A stretch of DNA of 64,000 bases from an uncultured Clostridium sp. (GCA_946487895.1 CAMLUO010000003.1:22922-86921); one strand, 5' to 3'; shown: positions 8,820 to 18,457, numbered from the stretch's first letter. Notes: a model not told the origin generated them from the letters alone. A program made the numbers and translations.

Positions 8820-9491
8820 TTAGTTTTTAAATAATTTTTTTATATCTTTTTCTGTTATATAATCATAAACGTCCAATTTTTTTCTTTTGCTAGAAAGTGG
8901 AGCCATTAAATATCCTTTTGAATTCAAGAATACAGGATAATTAAAAACATCCATAAATATTTCTACATTTCCATTATCATTAGAATCATATCCATATCCA
9001 ATTTGAATCCATTCGTTATTTTTATTTTTTGTGAAAAATAAAACATATGGGCGATAATATTCTTCAGGATCCATAATTTCAAAAGTTGCTAAGTATATAG
9101 TTTGAAATTCTAATCCCTCGACAATAAATTTTTTAATATATTTAATATCTAATAAATTCATTTTTCTAGCATCATCAGGCATATAATCATAATTTTCTAG
9201 TTTTTTTACAGGTGTAGGATGATTACAATTTATATAATATAGATTAACTGTATTGCCTAAGTCATAATCTATATATGATTTCATGTCTAATTTTCCCCAT
9301 AATTCAATCAAGCTAGTGCTTTTAGACTTTTTAGTTAGTTCTAAAAGTTTATTAGCATTTAGATTTTCAAAAAAATCATAATCTACATCTGTGTCGTTTG
9401 CAAATCGTCCTTTTCTATAAAGTTCTTCTAAATCGAAATCATATAATCTTTTTCGTGCTTTTGTTTTTTGTAGTGAATCAAATATTCCCAT
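8820..9491 (-). CDS. Uncharacterised protein (223 aa)
   Basis: This soluble, Tyr/Asp/Asn-rich protein has no signal peptide or membrane helix, and I recognise no family. It begins M-G-I-F-D-S-L and contains an aromatic central part (Y-Y-R-P-Y-V-L-F-F). SD GAAAGGACTGA precedes ATG at 9491. It is monocistronic and convergent with rpmE. Confidence 0.75.
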   Translation of the reverse strand: MGIFDSLQKTKARKRLYDFDLEELYRKGRFANDTDVDYDFFENLNANKLLELTKKSKSTSLIELWGKLDMKSYIDYDLGNTVNLYYINCNHPTPVKKLENYDYMPDDARKMNLLDIKYIKKFIVEGLEFQTIYLATFEIMDPEEYYRPYVLFFTKNKNNEWIQIGYGYDSNDNGNVEIFMDVFNYPVFLNSKGYLMAPLSSKRKKLDVYDYITEKDIKKLFKN

Positions 9492-9588
9492 ATTAGTTCA
9501 GTCCTTTCTTATGTATAGATTTTTATTATATATATTTATATAATATTTTTTAAAATACTGCAAGTTTATTAAAAAGGAAATAAAAGTA

Positions 9589-9617
9589 TTGAAATATTAG
9601 ATATAATAAGATATAAT
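9589..9617 (+). promoter_or_regulatory. Promoter upstream of membrane gene
   Basis: TTGAAA (9589-9594), 17-nt spacer, TATAAT (9612-9617). An 80-nt leader follows. Confidence 0.6.
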
Positions 9618-9698
9618 ATTAACATAAAAATCTACGATTTGTAGTTTATATAGATGTAACTTGTAAACAAATTTGTTTTAGTTTAAAAGGAGGAGAAT

Positions 9699-10202
9699 AT
9701 GGCAACTAAAATAAAGAAATGGTTAATACGGATAAGTGAAAGAACGGAAACAATAACGGAAAATGCAGCGGCTTTTTTTGCGGTAATTGCAGTGATTTCT
9801 TTTATAGCAATACAAATTTTATCTAAAATTGCAAGCAAATCAGAAGGATTGGATTTGATTTATACTATTACAGCAGTGATAATGATAGTATCAGCTGTCA
9901 TGTCAATCTTATTTCTTGATTTAATTGCAACATTTTTGAGGGTGGTAAATAAGAATAAGGATATTATATTATCAAATAACTTTTTTGTGGTGCTACTAAG
10001 TAACGAATACATTGTAATGCATATTTACGGCTATATAATTTTTCCATTGCTTATTATTCTTGATGCAGTTCTTTTAAACAAAGTGCAATTTAATTTTATT
10101 GCTATGATAATACTTGCAATAATATCATTGATATTTTTATTTAAAACAATCATGCCGTTTTCAAAAAAAATTTCAAACTATTTCAAAAAGAAACTGTCAT
10201 AA
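9699..10202 (+). CDS. Four-helix membrane protein, possibly acquired
   Basis: This 167-residue protein has a basic amphipathic N-terminus and about four transmembrane segments (near residues 22-45, 52-80, 96-118 and 125-148). No family is recognised. SD AAAGGAGGAG precedes ATG. Codon use differs from its neighbours: the first 30 codons contain CGG, ACG twice and GCG twice, which are rare elsewhere here. The CGG at 9729-9731 must be read in frame, since skipping its C would meet a stop at once. Confidence 0.7.
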   Translation: MATKIKKWLIRISERTETITENAAAFFAVIAVISFIAIQILSKIASKSEGLDLIYTITAVIMIVSAVMSILFLDLIATFLRVVNKNKDIILSNNFFVVLLSNEYIVMHIYGYIIFPLLIILDAVLLNKVQFNFIAMIILAIISLIFLFKTIMPFSKKISNYFKKKLS

Positions 10203-10204
10203 TT

Positions 10205-10240
10205 CGGCTCCAGCGCATAATTTTATGTGCTGGAGCTATT
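10205..10240 (+). terminator. Rho-independent-like hairpin
   Basis: A strong hairpin with arms GGCTCCAGCGCATA and TATGTGCTGGAGCT, directly after the stop codon of the membrane gene. The following T-tract is weak. Confidence 0.6.
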
Positions 10241-10261
10241 ACTAACTTTTTTCGAAAATTC

Positions 10262-10290
10262 TTGCAAAATGTCCTAAAATGTAATAAAAT
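10262..10290 (+). promoter_or_regulatory. miaB promoter
   Basis: TTGCAA (10262-10267), 17-nt spacer, TAAAAT (10285-10290), about 34 bp before the start codon. Confidence 0.55.
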
Positions 10291-10323
10291 AGAAAAGCAG
10301 AAAATATAGAGAGGAACATATTT

Positions 10324-11763
10324 ATGAATGAAATAGAAGAACAAAAACAATACATGCAAAAAGTAAAAGAAGTAAATGAAAATATAAAACAAAATGGCAA
10401 AGAAAATAATAAAAAACTAAAATACACAATCCTAACAATGGGATGCCAATTAAATGAAAATGATTCAGAGAAACTATGTGGAATGCTAGAAGAAATGGGT
10501 TATAAAAAAACAGAAAACGGACAAGAAGCAGATATAGCATTATTTAACACATGTTGTGTTAGAGAAAATGCTGAAGATAAATTGTTTGGTAAGTTAGGAG
10601 AACTAAAAAGACTAAAAGAAGAAAAAGGTATAATTATTGCTATTGGTGGATGCATGATGCAGGAAAAACACATAACAGATAAAATAAAACAAAGTTATCC
10701 ATTTGTAGATATAATATTTGGAACGCATACTCTACATAAATTTCCACAAGATTTATACAAAGTATTAACACAAAAGACAAAATTAGAAGATATATTGGAT
10801 ATTGATGGAAAAGTATATGAAGGTTTACCAATAAAAAGAGATAGTAATATTAAAGCATCTGTAACAATAATGAATGGATGTAATAATTTTTGTAGTTATT
10901 GTATAGTTCCATATGTTCGTGGAAGAGAAAGAAGCAGAGAGCCAAGAGCAATTATTGAAGAAGTAAAAGATTTAGCAAAACAAGGATATAAAGAAATCAC
11001 CCTTTTAGGACAAAATGTAAATTCATATTTAAGAGTAGAAAGAGAAAAACAAATACCATTTGAAGAATATGAAGGAGTACATTCATTTGCAACTTTATTA
11101 GAAGCAATTAACAAAATAGAAGGAATTGAAAGAATTAGATTTGTTTCACCACATCCAAAGGATTTTACTGATGATGTAATTGATGCAATTAGCAAATGTG
11201 ATAAAGTTTGTAAATTAGTACATTTACCATTACAATCTGGAAATACAAAAGTATTGAAAGAAATGAATAGAAAATATACCAAGGAACAATATCTAAATTT
11301 AGTTGATAAAATGAAAGCTAAAATACCAAATTTAACTTTATCAACTGATATTATAGTCGGTTTTCCAGGCGAGACAGATGAAGAATTTGAAGATACACTT
11401 GATGTTGTAAGAAAAGTCAAATTTGAACAAGTATATATGTTCATATATTCAAGAAGAGTCGGAACACCAGGAGATAGAATGGAAAATCAAGTACCAGAAG
11501 AGATAAAGCATAAAAGATTTGATAAATTGAAGGAATTAGTTGAAAGTCAAATTGAGGAAAATAATCAAAAATATGTTGGAACAATACAAAAAGTTTTAGT
11601 TGAAGGAGAAAGTAAAAACAATCAAGAATTATTAACTGGAAGAACTGATAGTAACAAAGTTGTGATTTTTGAAGGTGATAAAAACCTTATTGGGCAAATG
11701 ATTAACCTAAAAATTGTTTCAGAACATATGTGGTATTTAAAAGGTGAAGTAATTGAAAAATAA
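10324..11763 (+). CDS. miaB: tRNA-2-methylthio-N6-dimethylallyladenosine synthase
   Basis: This 479-residue methylthiotransferase adds a methylthio group to i6A37 of tRNA. It has an N-terminal UPF0004 domain with three cluster cysteines (C41 in M-G-C-Q-L-N, about C77 in N-T-C-C-V-R-E, C110 in G-G-C-M-M-Q-E). The radical-SAM C-x3-C-x2-C follows at about C186/C190/C193 (C-N-N-F-C-S-Y-C), then a C-terminal TRAM domain. SD AGAGAGGA. It heads a group with an unknown gene and mutS. Confidence 0.96.
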   Translation: MNEIEEQKQYMQKVKEVNENIKQNGKENNKKLKYTILTMGCQLNENDSEKLCGMLEEMGYKKTENGQEADIALFNTCCVRENAEDKLFGKLGELKRLKEEKGIIIAIGGCMMQEKHITDKIKQSYPFVDIIFGTHTLHKFPQDLYKVLTQKTKLEDILDIDGKVYEGLPIKRDSNIKASVTIMNGCNNFCSYCIVPYVRGRERSREPRAIIEEVKDLAKQGYKEITLLGQNVNSYLRVEREKQIPFEEYEGVHSFATLLEAINKIEGIERIRFVSPHPKDFTDDVIDAISKCDKVCKLVHLPLQSGNTKVLKEMNRKYTKEQYLNLVDKMKAKIPNLTLSTDIIVGFPGETDEEFEDTLDVVRKVKFEQVYMFIYSRRVGTPGDRMENQVPEEIKHKRFDKLKELVESQIEENNQKYVGTIQKVLVEGESKNNQELLTGRTDSNKVVIFEGDKNLIGQMINLKIVSEHMWYLKGEVIEK

Positions 11764-11784
11764 TTTATGAAAGGAACAAATGAA

Positions 11785-12492
11785 ATGAATACAAATGAAG
11801 TTAAAGAAGAAAATGTAAAAACAATTGTAAAATTAGGAATAGACGTAAAAGACATAGCTGATATATATTTAAAAGTAGCAACAAAAGGACATGACATATC
11901 AAAACAAAAATTTATTGAACAATTAACAGAAATATTTAAATTTTTTCAATCAAGAAATAAAGGACTAGAAGAAACACAAGAAGTAATTTATAAAGATGAT
12001 GTACTTAATATGATTATGAAAAACAGAAATATGATTAATCTTAATGTAGATAAAAAAATCAAAGCAATATGTGAAAAGCTAGATTCATATTATTTTATGA
12101 CACAAGAGGAGACAAATAAGTTAATTAAAGCTAATCCAAAAATATTTAATATAAGCATGCTTGATTTAGAAATATATTCAACAGTGCTATCAGATTATGC
12201 AGTTGAAGTTGATAATAGTATTGTTAATTTATTTGAATATGTACTAAAAAAACAAAGTGAGTTATTAAGTCAAAATGTAAATATTATATATTCTAGATTA
12301 AAATATTTAGAAGAATGCAAAGGTACAAAGAAATTAAGTTTGGAAGATGTTTCAAATTTAGGAAATGTAAAGTTTATGGTAGATAAAAAAGAAGTGCAAG
12401 ATGAAATTTTGAAACAGTATGATAATTTACCAGAATATAATGGGGAGAGCATAGCAGAGTTTAAAGAAAAACTTAGAAACATTGAAAAATAA
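11785..12492 (+). CDS. Uncharacterised helical protein between miaB and mutS
   Basis: About 235 residues, Lys/Glu/Asn-rich and mostly helical, with no signal peptide or membrane helix. ATG at 11785 is preferred to the upstream ATG at 11767 because AAAGGA lies 9 nt before it. It contains repeated helix-P-x-I/L-F-type segments (K-A-N-P-K-I-F) faintly like mTERF repeats, too weak to assign. It lies 21 bp after miaB on the same strand and is probably cotranscribed. Confidence 0.7.
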   Translation: MNTNEVKEENVKTIVKLGIDVKDIADIYLKVATKGHDISKQKFIEQLTEIFKFFQSRNKGLEETQEVIYKDDVLNMIMKNRNMINLNVDKKIKAICEKLDSYYFMTQEETNKLIKANPKIFNISMLDLEIYSTVLSDYAVEVDNSIVNLFEYVLKKQSELLSQNVNIIYSRLKYLEECKGTKKLSLEDVSNLGNVKFMVDKKEVQDEILKQYDNLPEYNGESIAEFKEKLRNIEK

Positions 12493-12504
12493 AGATACTA
12501 GAGA

Positions 12505-12572
12505 GGTCACTTATGAAGAAAAGTGGCGTCCCTTTTATGACCCAAAATGGTCAGTCCGAACCTGAACTGACC
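12505..12572 (+). repeat. Tandem foldback repeat upstream of mutS
   Basis: There are two consecutive hairpins: GGTCA/TGACC (12505-12509 with 12539-12543), whose loop contains GCGTCCC, and GGTCAGT/ACTGACC (12549-12555 with 12566-12572). Layout and the GTCCC core resemble the other short foldback repeats of the window. It occupies the whole gap before mutS. Confidence 0.55.
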
Positions 12573-12582
12573 AAAGAAAGGA

Positions 12583-15219
12583 ATGAAGAAATTAATGGCA
12601 GAAAAAAATGAATTTTCACCTATGATGCAAAAATATCTTGAAACAAAAGAACAATATAAAGATTGCATATTATTCTACCGTTTAGGAGATTTTTATGAAA
12701 TGTTTTTTGATGATGCGATACTTGCTGCAAGAGAGTTAGAAATAACTTTAACAGGAAAAGATTGTGGACAAGAAGAAAGAGCTCCAATGGCAGGAGTTCC
12801 GCATCATGCAGCAGAAATGTATATTGCAAAACTAGTTGCTAAAGGATATAAAGTTGCAATCTGTGAACAGTTAGAAGACCCTAAAAAGACAAAAGGTATT
12901 GTAAAAAGGGGAGTTATTAGAGTTGTAACTCCAGGAACTATTGTAGAAAGTAATATGCTAGAAGAAAGAAAAAATAATTATATAATGTCTATTTTTAAAT
13001 CTGGTATTTATTATGGAATTAGTGTATGTGATATATCAACAGGAGAATTTTATTCAGCTGAAATTAAAGATAACTATAATTTCCCAATGTTATTAGATGA
13101 GATTGCAAGATATACTCCATCAGAGTTAGTAATTAATTCAATGATGGGAGATTGTACTGATGAGATAAATAAAATAAAAGAAAGATTTGAGAACATATAT
13201 ATTACGCATTTTAATGATGAATTTTTCAAATATACTATTGATACACTATCACTTAGATTTAATATCCTAGATAACAAAAATAACAGAGTAGAAGATTTAG
13301 AACAATATACCCTAGCAGTTCCTTCTATAAATGCTTTAATAGAGTATATAGAGCAAACTCAAAAAACTAGTTTAGACCATATAAATAAAATCAAGATATA
13401 TAAATTATCAAGATATATGGCATTAGATATAAATGCAAGAAGAAATCTTGAAATTACTGAAAAAATGAGAGATAAATCTAAGAAAGGTACACTTTTATGG
13501 GTTTTAGATAAAACTGCGACTTCAATGGGCGGAAGAATGCTTAGAAGATGGCTAAATGACCCACTAATTGATGTTGCAGAGATAAATAGAAGGTTAAATG
13601 CAGTAAAAGAATTAAAAGATGATATTATATTAAGAGGAGATATAATAGATAATTTAAAAAAGGTTTATGATATTGAAAGATTATCTGGAAAAATGGCTTA
13701 TGGAAATGCTAATGCAAGAGATATGATTACATTGAAAAATTCGCTATACAAATTACCAGAAGTAAAACAAGTACTAAGTAAATGTAAATCTGAAATGTTA
13801 AAAGATTTATATGAAAATTTAGATGAGTTACAAGATATGTATCAATTAATAGATAAGGCTATTGTTGAAGAGCCACCTATGAGTATTACAGATGGTGGAA
13901 TTATAAAACTTGGATATGATGAAGAAATTGATAAACTAAAAACTGCACAGACTAAAGGAAAGAATTGGTTAATTCAACTAGAAGCGGATGAAAGAGAAAA
14001 AACAGGAATAAAAAATCTAAAAGTTGGATTTAATAAAGTATTTGGATATTTTATTGAAGTAACAAAATCAAACTTAAGTCAAGTGCCAGAAAGATATATT
14101 CGTAAACAAACATTAACAAATGCTGAAAGATATATTACAGAAGAATTAAAGAATTTGGAAAATCAAATTTTAGGAGCAGAAGAAAAAGTTACAAGCTTAG
14201 AGTATGAAGCATTTACGAAGATTAGAGAAGAGATAGCAAAAAATATTAGAAGATTACAAAAGACAAGTGAAGTTGTTGCAACCTTAGATGTTCTAGCATC
14301 TTTTGCACAAGTTGCAGAAGATATGAATTATTGTATGCCTGAAGTTAATTCATATGGCACAATAGATATAAAAGAAGGAAGACATCCAGTAATCGAAAAA
14401 ATATTAGGAGCAGGTGGATTTGTTGAAAATGATACATATCTTGATGAAGGAGACAATAGATTAGCAGTAATAACTGGACCTAATATGGCAGGAAAATCAA
14501 CATATATGAGACAAGTAGCATTAATTACATTAATGGCACAAGTAGGAAGTTTTGTACCAGCAACATCAGCAAAAATTGGAGTAGTTGATAAAATCTTTAC
14601 AAGAGTTGGGGCATCAGATGATTTGAGTATGGGACAAAGTACATTTATGGTTGAGATGATGGAAGTTGCAACAATACTTAAAGAAGCAACTAAAAATAGT
14701 TTAGTAATATTAGATGAAATAGGAAGAGGAACTTCTACATATGATGGACTTTCAATTGCCTGGGCCGTTGCAGAATATATAGCTGACAAAGAAAAATGTG
14801 GAGCTAAAACATTATTTGCAACACACTATCATGAATTAACTGAGCTAGAGGAAAAGCTAGAGGGTGTTAAAAACTATTCTATTGCAGTAAAAGAAAAAGG
14901 TGAAGATATAATCTTTTTAAGAAAGATTATAAGAGGAGGAACAGATGAAAGTTATGGAATACATGTTGCAAGATTAGCAGGTGTTCCAAAAGCTGTTACA
15001 CAAAAGGCTAATGAGATATTACGTTCATTAGAGAGAAAAAATATTTTAACAGGAAAGAAACAAGAAAAGCAAGATAAAAAGCAGCTTGAAGGACAGTTTG
15101 ATTTATATAACTACAAACTAGCAGAGATTGCCCATGAGGTTGATAAAATTAATTTGAATGAATTAACACCAATTGATGCTTTGAATACACTAGTGAAAAT
15201 TAAAGAAAAGTTAAAATAG
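12583..15219 (+). CDS. mutS: DNA mismatch repair protein MutS
   Basis: This 878-residue MutS has the N-terminal mismatch-wedge motif G-D-F-Y-E-M-F, the connector and clamp domains, and the ATPase with Walker A G-P-N-M-A-G-K-S-T and Walker B L-V-I-L-D-E-I-G-R-G-T-S. It recognises mismatches and recruits MutL. No mutL follows here. Two starts are possible, ATG 12583 or ATG 12595; the SD AAAGGA lies close to the first and 12 nt from the second. Confidence 0.97.
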   Translation: MKKLMAEKNEFSPMMQKYLETKEQYKDCILFYRLGDFYEMFFDDAILAARELEITLTGKDCGQEERAPMAGVPHHAAEMYIAKLVAKGYKVAICEQLEDPKKTKGIVKRGVIRVVTPGTIVESNMLEERKNNYIMSIFKSGIYYGISVCDISTGEFYSAEIKDNYNFPMLLDEIARYTPSELVINSMMGDCTDEINKIKERFENIYITHFNDEFFKYTIDTLSLRFNILDNKNNRVEDLEQYTLAVPSINALIEYIEQTQKTSLDHINKIKIYKLSRYMALDINARRNLEITEKMRDKSKKGTLLWVLDKTATSMGGRMLRRWLNDPLIDVAEINRRLNAVKELKDDIILRGDIIDNLKKVYDIERLSGKMAYGNANARDMITLKNSLYKLPEVKQVLSKCKSEMLKDLYENLDELQDMYQLIDKAIVEEPPMSITDGGIIKLGYDEEIDKLKTAQTKGKNWLIQLEADEREKTGIKNLKVGFNKVFGYFIEVTKSNLSQVPERYIRKQTLTNAERYITEELKNLENQILGAEEKVTSLEYEAFTKIREEIAKNIRRLQKTSEVVATLDVLASFAQVAEDMNYCMPEVNSYGTIDIKEGRHPVIEKILGAGGFVENDTYLDEGDNRLAVITGPNMAGKSTYMRQVALITLMAQVGSFVPATSAKIGVVDKIFTRVGASDDLSMGQSTFMVEMMEVATILKEATKNSLVILDEIGRGTSTYDGLSIAWAVAEYIADKEKCGAKTLFATHYHELTELEEKLEGVKNYSIAVKEKGEDIIFLRKIIRGGTDESYGIHVARLAGVPKAVTQKANEILRSLERKNILTGKKQEKQDKKQLEGQFDLYNYKLAEIAHEVDKINLNELTPIDALNTLVKIKEKLK

Positions 15220-15263
15220 GGATGTGCCAAAACGTTTCATTTTGAAACGAAAGAGACAGACCT
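15218..15263 (+). repeat. ACGTTTCA foldback repeat after mutS
   Basis: It starts at the mutS stop. Inner perfect hairpin CGTTTCA-TTT-TGAAACG is flanked by imperfect complementary ends. The same inner hairpin (with AAA loop) recurs at 27751-27815, so this is a dispersed element, probably also a terminator. Confidence 0.6.
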
Positions 15264-15296
15264 AAAATATTAAATAAAAGAAAGGAAGTCCTAAAA

Positions 15297-15797
15297 ATGG
15301 GAAAAGAAAGTTCGAAAAATTTTAGAGATAGGATTAGAAAAAGTGCAGAAGTTCATTTAGAGGGAAAAGATGGTACAAGAAAAAGAAGTGAAAGTGAAGT
15401 TTTAGCTATGTATTATAGTGAGCAGGATATAGAAAGAGCAGAAAAGAGAATAGCAAAGAGAATAGCAAAAAATAGAAGACAGTGTGAAAAACAAGGTAAG
15501 AAATATCCAGAAGCAGAAACTTCAGAAAGAAGTTATTATTATGTTAGAAAGATGGTTGAACCTACTGGTGAAATAAATTATCTTGGTATTACAAAAGATG
15601 AATATGATGATCCAGAGTATCCTGGATATAAGGCGAAAATGATGGCTTCTAATGTTGTGTCACGTGGCATACAAGTAGAACATCATGGAGATTATACGAG
15701 AATGGAAAAGAAGTTCTTGAAACAAAAGCAAAGGGCAAACGAATCTTTAAAAATGATGCAGAAGGCTTTTGAAGATAACGAGGAATCTGAAAGATAA
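15297..15797 (+). CDS. Uncharacterised highly charged protein (166 aa)
   Basis: An unusually Lys/Arg/Glu-rich soluble protein with a helical N-terminus (repeated A-K-R-I-A-K), a central Y-Y-Y-V-R-K-M-V-E-P-T-G-E-I-N-Y segment and a helical C-terminus. No family is recognised. The charge and size suggest a nucleic-acid- or spore-associated protein, but this is only a guess. SD AAAGGAAG. Confidence 0.65.
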   Translation: MGKESSKNFRDRIRKSAEVHLEGKDGTRKRSESEVLAMYYSEQDIERAEKRIAKRIAKNRRQCEKQGKKYPEAETSERSYYYVRKMVEPTGEINYLGITKDEYDDPEYPGYKAKMMASNVVSRGIQVEHHGDYTRMEKKFLKQKQRANESLKMMQKAFEDNEESER

Positions 15798-15876
15798 AAT
15801 TATTAATTACCCAAAAAGAACTATCAAAAAATAAACTCTTTTCATAAAATATACAAAATGAAAGGAGTTTTTATAT

Positions 15877-16566
15877 ATGGATTATGAATTAATGATGAAT
15901 GGAAATGTAAAAATAGGTCAAAAAGCACTAGATTTTCATGCAATAACAACATTTGGAGAAATTAGTTTAGATGATTACAAAGGTAAGTGGCTTGTATTAT
16001 TTTCCCATCCAGGAGATTTTACTCCGGTATGCACAACAGAAATGATAGCATTTACAAGAGCACATACATATTTTAAGCAGCTAAACACAGAGTTATTAGG
16101 ATTAAGTGTAGATAGTAATCCGTCACATTTAGCTTGGGTGTATGACATTTATCTTAGAACTGGAATAAAAGTATCATTTCCAATAATTGCTGATAGAAAT
16201 GGAGAAATAGCAAGAAAATATGGTATGATATCAAATGATATTAGCAACACAGAAACAGTTAGGAATGTATTTATTATTGACGATAAAGGAATAATAAGAA
16301 CAATACTCGTTTACCCTATGAATGTAGGACGTTTTATACCAGAAATAATAAGAATTGTTCAAGCATTACAAATGGCTGATTGCATGAATTCTTCAACTGC
16401 TGCAAATTGGATGCCTAACCAACCTGTTATTCAATCAATTCCAAAAACTTTTGAACAGCTACAAGAAAGAAATAATCAAATAGAAGAGAATAGAAATGGT
16501 ATAAGCTGGTATTTAAGCTTTAAAGAGCCAGATAGAAAATGTATTAATTCAGAAAAAGAATGTTAA
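15877..16566 (+). CDS. Peroxiredoxin, Prx6-like
   Basis: This 229-residue AhpC/TSA protein has the peroxidatic site F-T-P-V-C-T-T-E (Cys52) and the long C-terminal extension typical of the Prx6 (archaeal/clostridial thioredoxin peroxidase) branch. It reduces hydrogen peroxide and organic peroxides, a role expected in an anaerobe. C-terminal cysteines near residues 223 and 229 could act in recycling (inference). SD AAAGGAG. Confidence 0.92.
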   Translation: MDYELMMNGNVKIGQKALDFHAITTFGEISLDDYKGKWLVLFSHPGDFTPVCTTEMIAFTRAHTYFKQLNTELLGLSVDSNPSHLAWVYDIYLRTGIKVSFPIIADRNGEIARKYGMISNDISNTETVRNVFIIDDKGIIRTILVYPMNVGRFIPEIIRIVQALQMADCMNSSTAANWMPNQPVIQSIPKTFEQLQERNNQIEENRNGISWYLSFKEPDRKCINSEKEC

Positions 16567-16661
16567 AAGTATTTATTTGATTTTATCAAATTTTGAATAA
16601 TCTAATAAAAAATTCACATACTAACATTATTAGAAAATTTATTTGTATGTGGAGGTAACTT

Positions 16662-16859
16662 ATGGAAGGAAATCAAAAAATACATTGTACAGTTGAAACA
16701 TGTAAATACAATGAGAAAAACCAAAATTTATGCAAATTGCAAGCAATTCAAGTAGAACCAACAAAAAATTGTGATACAAAACAAGCTGATGAATCAATGT
16801 GTTCAAGTTATATTTATGAAAAAATAATCAATAAAGGTATAAAAAATGAGAAGGACTAA
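16662..16859 (+). CDS. DUF1540 small cysteine-rich protein
   Basis: This 65-residue protein has the DUF1540 pattern: H-C-T-V-E-T-C-K-Y-N, then L-C-x-L-x-A-I-x-V, and further cysteines in C-D-T and M-C-S-S-Y. Such proteins are common in clostridia and are suspected metal binders, but their role is unknown. SD GGAGGT. Confidence 0.85.
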   Translation: MEGNQKIHCTVETCKYNEKNQNLCKLQAIQVEPTKNCDTKQADESMCSSYIYEKIINKGIKNEKD

Positions 16860-16877
16860 ATTTTCTTCTCATTTTTC
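16844..16877 (+). terminator. Rho-independent terminator
   Basis: Arms ATGAGAAG and CTTCTCAT with a T-rich tail; it overlaps the stop of the DUF1540 gene. Confidence 0.65.
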
Positions 16878-16906
16878 TTGACATATGAGAAAAATAGAAA
16901 TAAAAT
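16878..16906 (+). promoter_or_regulatory. fba promoter
   Basis: TTGACA (16878-16883), 17-nt spacer, TAAAAT (16901-16906), 48 bp before fba. Confidence 0.75.
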
Positions 16907-16953
16907 TACAGTTGAAATAGACAAGAAAAATCAAAAAAGAAAGGAATGATAAT

Positions 16954-17883
16954 ATGTTAGTTACAACAAAGGAAATGTTTGAAAAATCAATGAAAGAAGG
17001 ATTTGCAATAGGTGCATTTAATGTAAATAATATGGAAATAATACAAGCAATAGTAGATGCAGCAGCTGAAAGTAAGTCACCAGTTATATTACAAGCATCT
17101 TCAAGTGCAATAAAATATGCAAGAATAGGATATTTAATGAAAATGGTAGAAGCAGCATTAGAAGAACATCCAGAAGTTCCAGTTGCAATACATTTAGACC
17201 ATGGACCTGATTTTGAAACAGCTAAAATGTGTATAGATGCAGGATTTACATCTGTTATGATTGATGGCTCAAAATATGATTTTGAAGAAAATGTAGCTTT
17301 AACAAAACAAGTTGTAGATTATGCACACTCAAAAGGAGTTGTGGTAGAAGCAGAACTTGGAAAATTAGCTGGAATTGAAGATGATGTTAATGTGGATGCA
17401 AAAGATGCTATGTATACAGATCCAGCTCAAGCAGAAGAATTTGTTAGAAGAACAGGATGTGATTCTTTAGCAATAGCTATTGGTACAAGTCATGGAGCAT
17501 ATAAATTTAAAGGAGAAGCAAAATTAAGATTTGATATTTTAAAACAAATAAAAGAAAGAATACCAAATACACCAATAGTATTACATGGAGCTTCAACAGT
17601 TATTCCAGAATTAGTAGAAATGTGTAACAAATATGGAGGAGATATACCAGGTGCAAAAGGTGTACCAGATGAAATTTTACATGAAGCAAGTGTTTCTGGA
17701 GTATCAAAAATCAATGTAGATACAGACTTACGTTTAGCTATGACTGCTGCAATAAGAAAAGAATTTAGTGAAGAGCCAAATGTATTTGACCCAAGAAAAT
17801 ATTTAAAACCAGCAAGAGATTTAATTAAAGAAACAGTAGAACATAAAATGAAAGATGTTTTTGGTTCAAGTAATAAAATTTAA
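16954..17883 (+). CDS. fba: Class II fructose-1,6-bisphosphate aldolase
   Basis: This 309-residue zinc aldolase of glycolysis/gluconeogenesis cleaves fructose-1,6-bisphosphate to DHAP and G3P. It has H-L-D-H-G near residue 84, including the zinc ligand, then E-A-E-L-G-K-L-A-G with a conserved Glu. The later zinc histidines lie in G-T-S-H-G and L-H-G-A-S, followed by N-V-D-T-D. It is monocistronic with a strong promoter. Confidence 0.96.
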   Translation: MLVTTKEMFEKSMKEGFAIGAFNVNNMEIIQAIVDAAAESKSPVILQASSSAIKYARIGYLMKMVEAALEEHPEVPVAIHLDHGPDFETAKMCIDAGFTSVMIDGSKYDFEENVALTKQVVDYAHSKGVVVEAELGKLAGIEDDVNVDAKDAMYTDPAQAEEFVRRTGCDSLAIAIGTSHGAYKFKGEAKLRFDILKQIKERIPNTPIVLHGASTVIPELVEMCNKYGGDIPGAKGVPDEILHEASVSGVSKINVDTDLRLAMTAAIRKEFSEEPNVFDPRKYLKPARDLIKETVEHKMKDVFGSSNKI

Positions 17884-17890
17884 AAAACAG

Positions 17891-17923
17891 ATGTCGCAAT
17901 GGGGACGTTTCTCATGCGACATT
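17891..17923 (+). repeat. GGGGACG foldback repeat, copy 1 of an inverted pair
   Basis: ATGTCGCAAT / ATGCGACATT arms enclose GGGGACGTTTCTC. It is the reverse complement of the copy at 17962-17994 with a difference only at the last base. It lies after fba and can terminate it. Confidence 0.85.
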
Positions 17924-17961
17924 TTCTATTAATTATTATATGAAATTAATTTTTTATACTC

Positions 17962-17994
17962 AATGTCGCATGAGAAACGTCCCCATTGCGACAC
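17962..17994 (-). repeat. GGGGACG foldback repeat, copy 2 (inverted)
   Basis: Near-exact inverted copy of 17891-17923, placed just after the smpB stop on the other strand. Together the two copies separate convergent fba and smpB, each probably serving its own gene as terminator. Confidence 0.85.
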
Positions 17995-17998
17995 TCTC

Positions 17999-18457
17999 TC
18001 AGTCTCTGTTTTTTTCTTTCATAGCTTGTTTCATTCTTCGTTCAGCATCTTTTTTTGCCAAATCTTGTCTTTTATCATACAATTTTTTTCCTTTACCAAT
18101 ACCAAGTTCTAACTTAACAAAACTACCCTTAAAATATAGAGAGATAGGGACAAGGCTATAACCTTTTTGTTTTGTTAATCCAATCAATTTATTAATTTCT
18201 TTTTTATTTAATAAAAGTTTTCTATTTCTTAAAGGGTCTTTATTGAATATATTTCCGTGTTCATATGGACTTATGTGCATACCAACAACAAATACTTCTC
18301 CATTTTTTATAATTGCATAACAGTCTTTCATGTTGACTTTTCCGCTTCTGATAGATTTTATTTCAGTACCAGATAAAACAATTCCAGCTTCTAATCTATT
18401 TTCGATTGTATAGTTATGATATGCAGTTGGATTCTTAGCAATTAACTTTGTGTTCAT
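17999..18457 (-). CDS. smpB: SsrA-binding protein SmpB
   Basis: This 152-residue SmpB binds tmRNA during rescue of stalled ribosomes. It has the family signature [16 protein letters not shown] near residues 22-37, K-G-Y-S-L-V-P near 98-104, and the basic C-terminal tail K-K-L-Y-D-K-R with D-A-E-R-R. SD GAGAGGTTAG. The ssrA gene itself is not in this window. Confidence 0.97.
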   Translation of the reverse strand: MNTKLIAKNPTAYHNYTIENRLEAGIVLSGTEIKSIRSGKVNMKDCYAIIKNGEVFVVGMHISPYEHGNIFNKDPLRNRKLLLNKKEINKLIGLTKQKGYSLVPISLYFKGSFVKLELGIGKGKKLYDKRQDLAKKDAERRMKQAMKEKNRD

